17,292 bases of DNA from Synechococcus sp. PL34863bin_39. GTDB taxonomy: Bacteria > Cyanobacteriota > Cyanobacteriia > PCC-6307 > Cyanobiaceae. The position numbers and the translations under genes are program-made. The notes below the pieces were generated by a model that worked only from the letters and a program-made list of their open reading frames with translations, searched no databases and was not told where the DNA came from. Shown here in pieces: positions 15,129 through 17,292 of this stretch. Where the stretch lies: the NCBI GenBank assembly GCA_011523155.1, contig WTHL01000178.1, forward strand, positions 1 through 17,292, in the 5' to 3' direction. Numbering within the stretch: the first letter of the stretch is position 1; each line of letters begins with the position of its first letter.

Positions 15129-15881
15129 TTACCCGTACTGACGGGGGTTCGGACACACCCCTTGGACCCGTTTGCAGACCTCCCCGTAGGCCTCGATCAC
15201 ACCACCGAGATCCTGCCGGAAACGATCCTTGTCGAGGATCTTCTTCTCAGGATCCGCCGTCCGCAGGTCCCAGAGACGGCAGGTGTCGGGGCTGATCTCA
15301 TCGGCCACCACCAACTCTCCAGAGAGGGTGCAGCCCATTTCCAGCTTGAAATCCACCAACTGGAGGTCCAGCGACCGGAAGAACGGCACCAGCACATCAT
15401 TCACCCGACGCGCCAGGGTCTCGATTGCCGCCCGCTGGTCGGCGGTCACCAGGCGCAGCAGAGCGAGACGCGCCTCGGTGAGCAGGGGATCACCGAACGC
15501 ATCATCCTTGTAATAGAGATCAAGCAGGGCAGGCTCCAGGGTTGTGCCCTGGAGGATCGGGGTCTGTTTGCAGAGGGATCCCGTCGCCACGTTGCGAAGC
15601 ACCACTTCCAGGGGAATCACCTCAACTTTCCGAACCGCCATCCAGGTGTCACCGGACACACCGAGATAGTGGGTGGGGATGCCTTCACGCTCCAACAACT
15701 CGAAAAGACGTGCCGAGATCTGACAGTTCAGACGACCCTTGTCAGCCAGTTGTTCACGCTTGAGCGCATTGAAGGCGGTGGCATCGTTCTTGTATTCGAC
15801 CAGCACCCGGTCGTCCTGATCGACGGCGTAAACGCGCTTGGCCTTGCCCTCATAAAGAAGAGCACCGTATGGGAGGGTCAT
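15129..15881 (-). CDS. purC: SAICAR synthetase
   Basis: PurC condenses CAIR with aspartate, using ATP, to give SAICAR in de novo purine synthesis. The 250-residue length is standard. [13 protein letters not shown] (8-20) is the ATP-binding start, followed by NDATAFNA (32-39). [10 protein letters not shown] (96-105) and VDFKLEMG (176-183) are family signatures, and [12 protein letters not shown] (194-205) completes the active site. The ATG at 15881 overlaps the stop of the upstream exported protein by 4 bases (ATGA). The stop is TAA. It is transcribed toward bamA, with 45 bases between them. Confidence 0.97.
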   Translation of the reverse strand: MTLPYGALLYEGKAKRVYAVDQDDRVLVEYKNDATAFNALKREQLADKGRLNCQISARLFELLEREGIPTHYLGVSGDTWMAVRKVEVIPLEVVLRNVATGSLCKQTPILQGTTLEPALLDLYYKDDAFGDPLLTEARLALLRLVTADQRAAIETLARRVNDVLVPFFRSLDLQLVDFKLEMGCTLSGELVVADEISPDTCRLWDLRTADPEKKILDKDRFRQDLGGVIEAYGEVCKRVQGVCPNPRQYG

Positions 15882-16882
15882 GGAGTCGCAGGCGAGACGG
15901 CACTGTCAGGCCGTCGAACCTCCGATTCTTTCAGGACGAAGTTCCCTCCAGGGGCCCGGGGTGAGCGAAGCTGCCGTTCAAGCATCAAGCGCCTGCCAGG
16001 ATTCGCCGGCGAGGGTGACGGCGCGTCAAGCAAACGTCTGAGGGTGTAAGTGTCATCCACCCGTGCGGCCAGACGCTCAAGGCGCGCTCTGGCGACGGAT
16101 CCATCACCACCCGCCTGACGCTCAAGACGGAGCTGAATCCAGAGCAGATCTTCCGCCAATGACCAGGCCTGGGCCTCGGCCGCCTGTTCCAGCGCTGTCT
16201 CCAGCCGATCCGATGACACGGGCTGACCCAGCTGGTCCAGCCACTGCACGGACCGGCGAAAGCGCCTGGCGGCCGAGAGGCCTGAAGCCCGTCCGGAGGC
16301 CAGAACGTCAACAGCTTCAGCCAATCGTCCCAGGGCAGCCTCATGCTCAGCCAACTGATCCAGGGCATTCCGGGTGATCGGCTCTCCCCCGGCGGAGTCG
16401 CCAAGGGGGAGCCGAAGCCCATCCAGAGACTGCAGCCGACCCTCAGCAAGACGTCGCAGGGCGAGGGCCGCACGGCCATGGTCGAGGGCTGCAGCGGCTG
16501 AGCGCCACGACAGAATCAACCAGTCCTGCCTGTGAGGGCCATAGCCAGGCCCGTACCGACCCAGCACCTGGCGAGCGCTGTCAGGGGCCTTGCAGGCCAG
16601 AAGCGCACGGGTGTTGGCTGCCACCACAGTGAACGGCTGGGGCGCCGGGGCGACAACCATCAGCCGATCTCTCAGGTCCTCCAAGCGGCCGGTCAGACCG
16701 GAAGCCACGGCATTCCGGCAACCCTGCTCGAGTTGCCTGACGCTGCCCGTCCGCAGCAGCTGCTCGAACGCCCTGGCCTCCAGGGCCGGCATCACGGGCG
16801 CGGCTGGCGCCGAGGATCCGGGATCCGGTGCGACAGGGGCGGCCGCCATCAGCAGCGAAATCGAGAGGGTCGTGAACCCCAT
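15878..16882 (-). CDS. Exported alpha-helical protein of unknown function
   Basis: A 334-residue protein I cannot assign. From the ATG at 16882 it opens [20 protein letters not shown], a short signal-peptide-like segment, then an Ala/Pro-rich linker (to about 33). The rest is a long run of amphipathic helices rich in Ala, Leu and Arg with a repeat-like rhythm (for example [24 protein letters not shown] at 174-197, then [21 protein letters not shown]), suggesting a TPR-like or alpha-solenoid scaffold. C57 and C97 could pair. A TTG at 16897 would add 5 residues; the ATG is chosen for codon and signal-peptide logic, not a Shine-Dalgarno. It overlaps purC by 4 bases and is divergent from purD. 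As the first gene of the unit it could be a periplasmic partner for envelope assembly, but that is inference. Confidence 0.7.
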   Translation of the reverse strand: MGFTTLSISLLMAAAPVAPDPGSSAPAAPVMPALEARAFEQLLRTGSVRQLEQGCRNAVASGLTGRLEDLRDRLMVVAPAPQPFTVVAANTRALLACKAPDSARQVLGRYGPGYGPHRQDWLILSWRSAAAALDHGRAALALRRLAEGRLQSLDGLRLPLGDSAGGEPITRNALDQLAEHEAALGRLAEAVDVLASGRASGLSAARRFRRSVQWLDQLGQPVSSDRLETALEQAAEAQAWSLAEDLLWIQLRLERQAGGDGSVARARLERLAARVDDTYTLRRLLDAPSPSPANPGRRLMLERQLRSPRAPGGNFVLKESEVRRPDSAVSPATP

Positions 16883-16979
16883 GGGGCAGCCGTTCAACAG
16901 AATGGAGTTGATTCACCAGGAGCAGTCCACCCGGTGATCCGATCAAACCTAAGGGCACAGTCCCGCCCGTACCGCTGCC
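16883..16979. promoter_or_regulatory. Divergent region purD / exported protein, with palindrome
   Basis: The 97 bases between two divergent starts should contain the promoter of the purC-bamA-lpx transcript on one strand and that of purD on the other. No convincing sigma-70 pair is visible. The one structured element is a perfect palindrome, TGATC-C-GATCA, at 16935-16945, close to the centre, which could be an operator. Confidence 0.4.
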
Positions 16980-17292
16980 ATGGCCAACTCGACGTCCGGT
17001 CTGTCTTCGCTGCCTCCTCTCCGCCATGTGCTGGTCATCGGCAGTGGTGGCCGCGAACATGCCCTCGGCTGGGCCCTCAGTCGCTGCGCAGGGATCGAGA
17101 CCGTCTGGGTGACGCCTGGAAACGGAGGAATCCCCGCACCAGCCGCGAAGGAAGCGAAGGGCTATTGCAAGCTGGACATCGCTGACAGTGACACCGAAGC
17201 CCTGCTGAAGCACTGCCTCAGCCATGGGATCGATCTTGTCGTCATCGGACCGGAAGCACCCCTGGCCGCAGGTCTGGCTGATCGCCTCAGAG
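16980..17292 (+). CDS. purD: Phosphoribosylamine-glycine ligase, 5' part
   Basis: PurD ligates glycine to phosphoribosylamine, the second step of purine synthesis. Only the first 104 codons are present; the gene runs off the window. VLVIGSGGREHALGWAL (about 17-33) is the family's N-terminal dinucleotide-like loop, TPGNGGI follows, and IDLVVIGPEAPLAAGLADRL is the conserved block that normally lies near residue 85. The ATG at 16980 gives a 15-residue leader before the core. A GTG at 17028 would start at the core, but leaders of this kind are usual in the group. It is divergent from the exported-protein-purC unit, so two purine genes share a control region. Confidence 0.95.
   Translation, partial: MANSTSGLSSLPPLRHVLVIGSGGREHALGWALSRCAGIETVWVTPGNGGIPAPAAKEAKGYCKLDIADSDTEALLKHCLSHGIDLVVIGPEAPLAAGLADRLR

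Noticed and set aside
15105..16049. 314-residue open frame on the plus strand opposite purC
   Set aside because: Antisense to purC and the exported protein; no domain seen.

Overview
The window looks like a piece of a marine picocyanobacterial chromosome (Synechococcus/Cyanobium lineage). The evidence is: GC-rich sequence with tightly packed genes; cyanobacteria-restricted families (DUF3119, DUF3086, DUF1825); an Omp85/BamA protein with three POTRA-like repeats; and protein sequences that read as picocyanobacterial throughout. This is inferred from family recognition, not from a database search. I see no insertion sequence, tRNA, rRNA, CRISPR array or prophage gene. It is a mostly housekeeping region.

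Layout, left to right. (1) Positions 53-2135, plus strand: a compact unit of DUF3119 membrane protein, DUF3086 coiled-coil protein and plsY (phospholipid synthesis). (2) Positions 2165-4570, minus strand: DUF1825, tyrS and pyrF, converging on plsY. (3) Positions 4685-8505, plus strand: a LuxR-type regulator divergent from DUF1825, a tandem helix-hairpin-helix (HhH) protein overlapping a GIY-YIG-like protein, leucyl aminopeptidase (pepA), and a small two-helix membrane protein. (4) Positions 8511-16882, minus strand: a 70-residue unknown, then (in transcription order from the right) an exported helical protein, purC, bamA, lpxC, fabZ, lpxA, lpxB and an exported msrA. Nearly all of these junctions overlap by 1 or 4 bases or are a few bases apart. 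(5) From 16980, plus strand: the start of purD, divergent from the exported helical protein and cut by the window edge.

How they work together. The right half is an outer-membrane biogenesis operon: BamA inserts outer-membrane proteins. LpxA, LpxC and LpxB make the lipid A disaccharide, with FabZ from fatty acid synthesis and a secreted methionine sulfoxide reductase at the end. It is joined at its head to purine synthesis (purC, with purD divergent). lpxD, lpxK and Kdo genes are not in the window. The left half combines phospholipid acylation (plsY), pyrimidine synthesis (pyrF) and tyrosyl-tRNA charging (tyrS).

The best candidate for something undescribed is the overlapping HhH/GIY-YIG gene pair at 5475-6676. 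Its GIY-YIG member carries two QxxLF pentapeptides resembling sliding-clamp binding motifs. Other points to check are six cysteines clustered in the BamA barrel, the signal peptide on MsrA, and a two-codon ORF abutting the pyrF GTG start.
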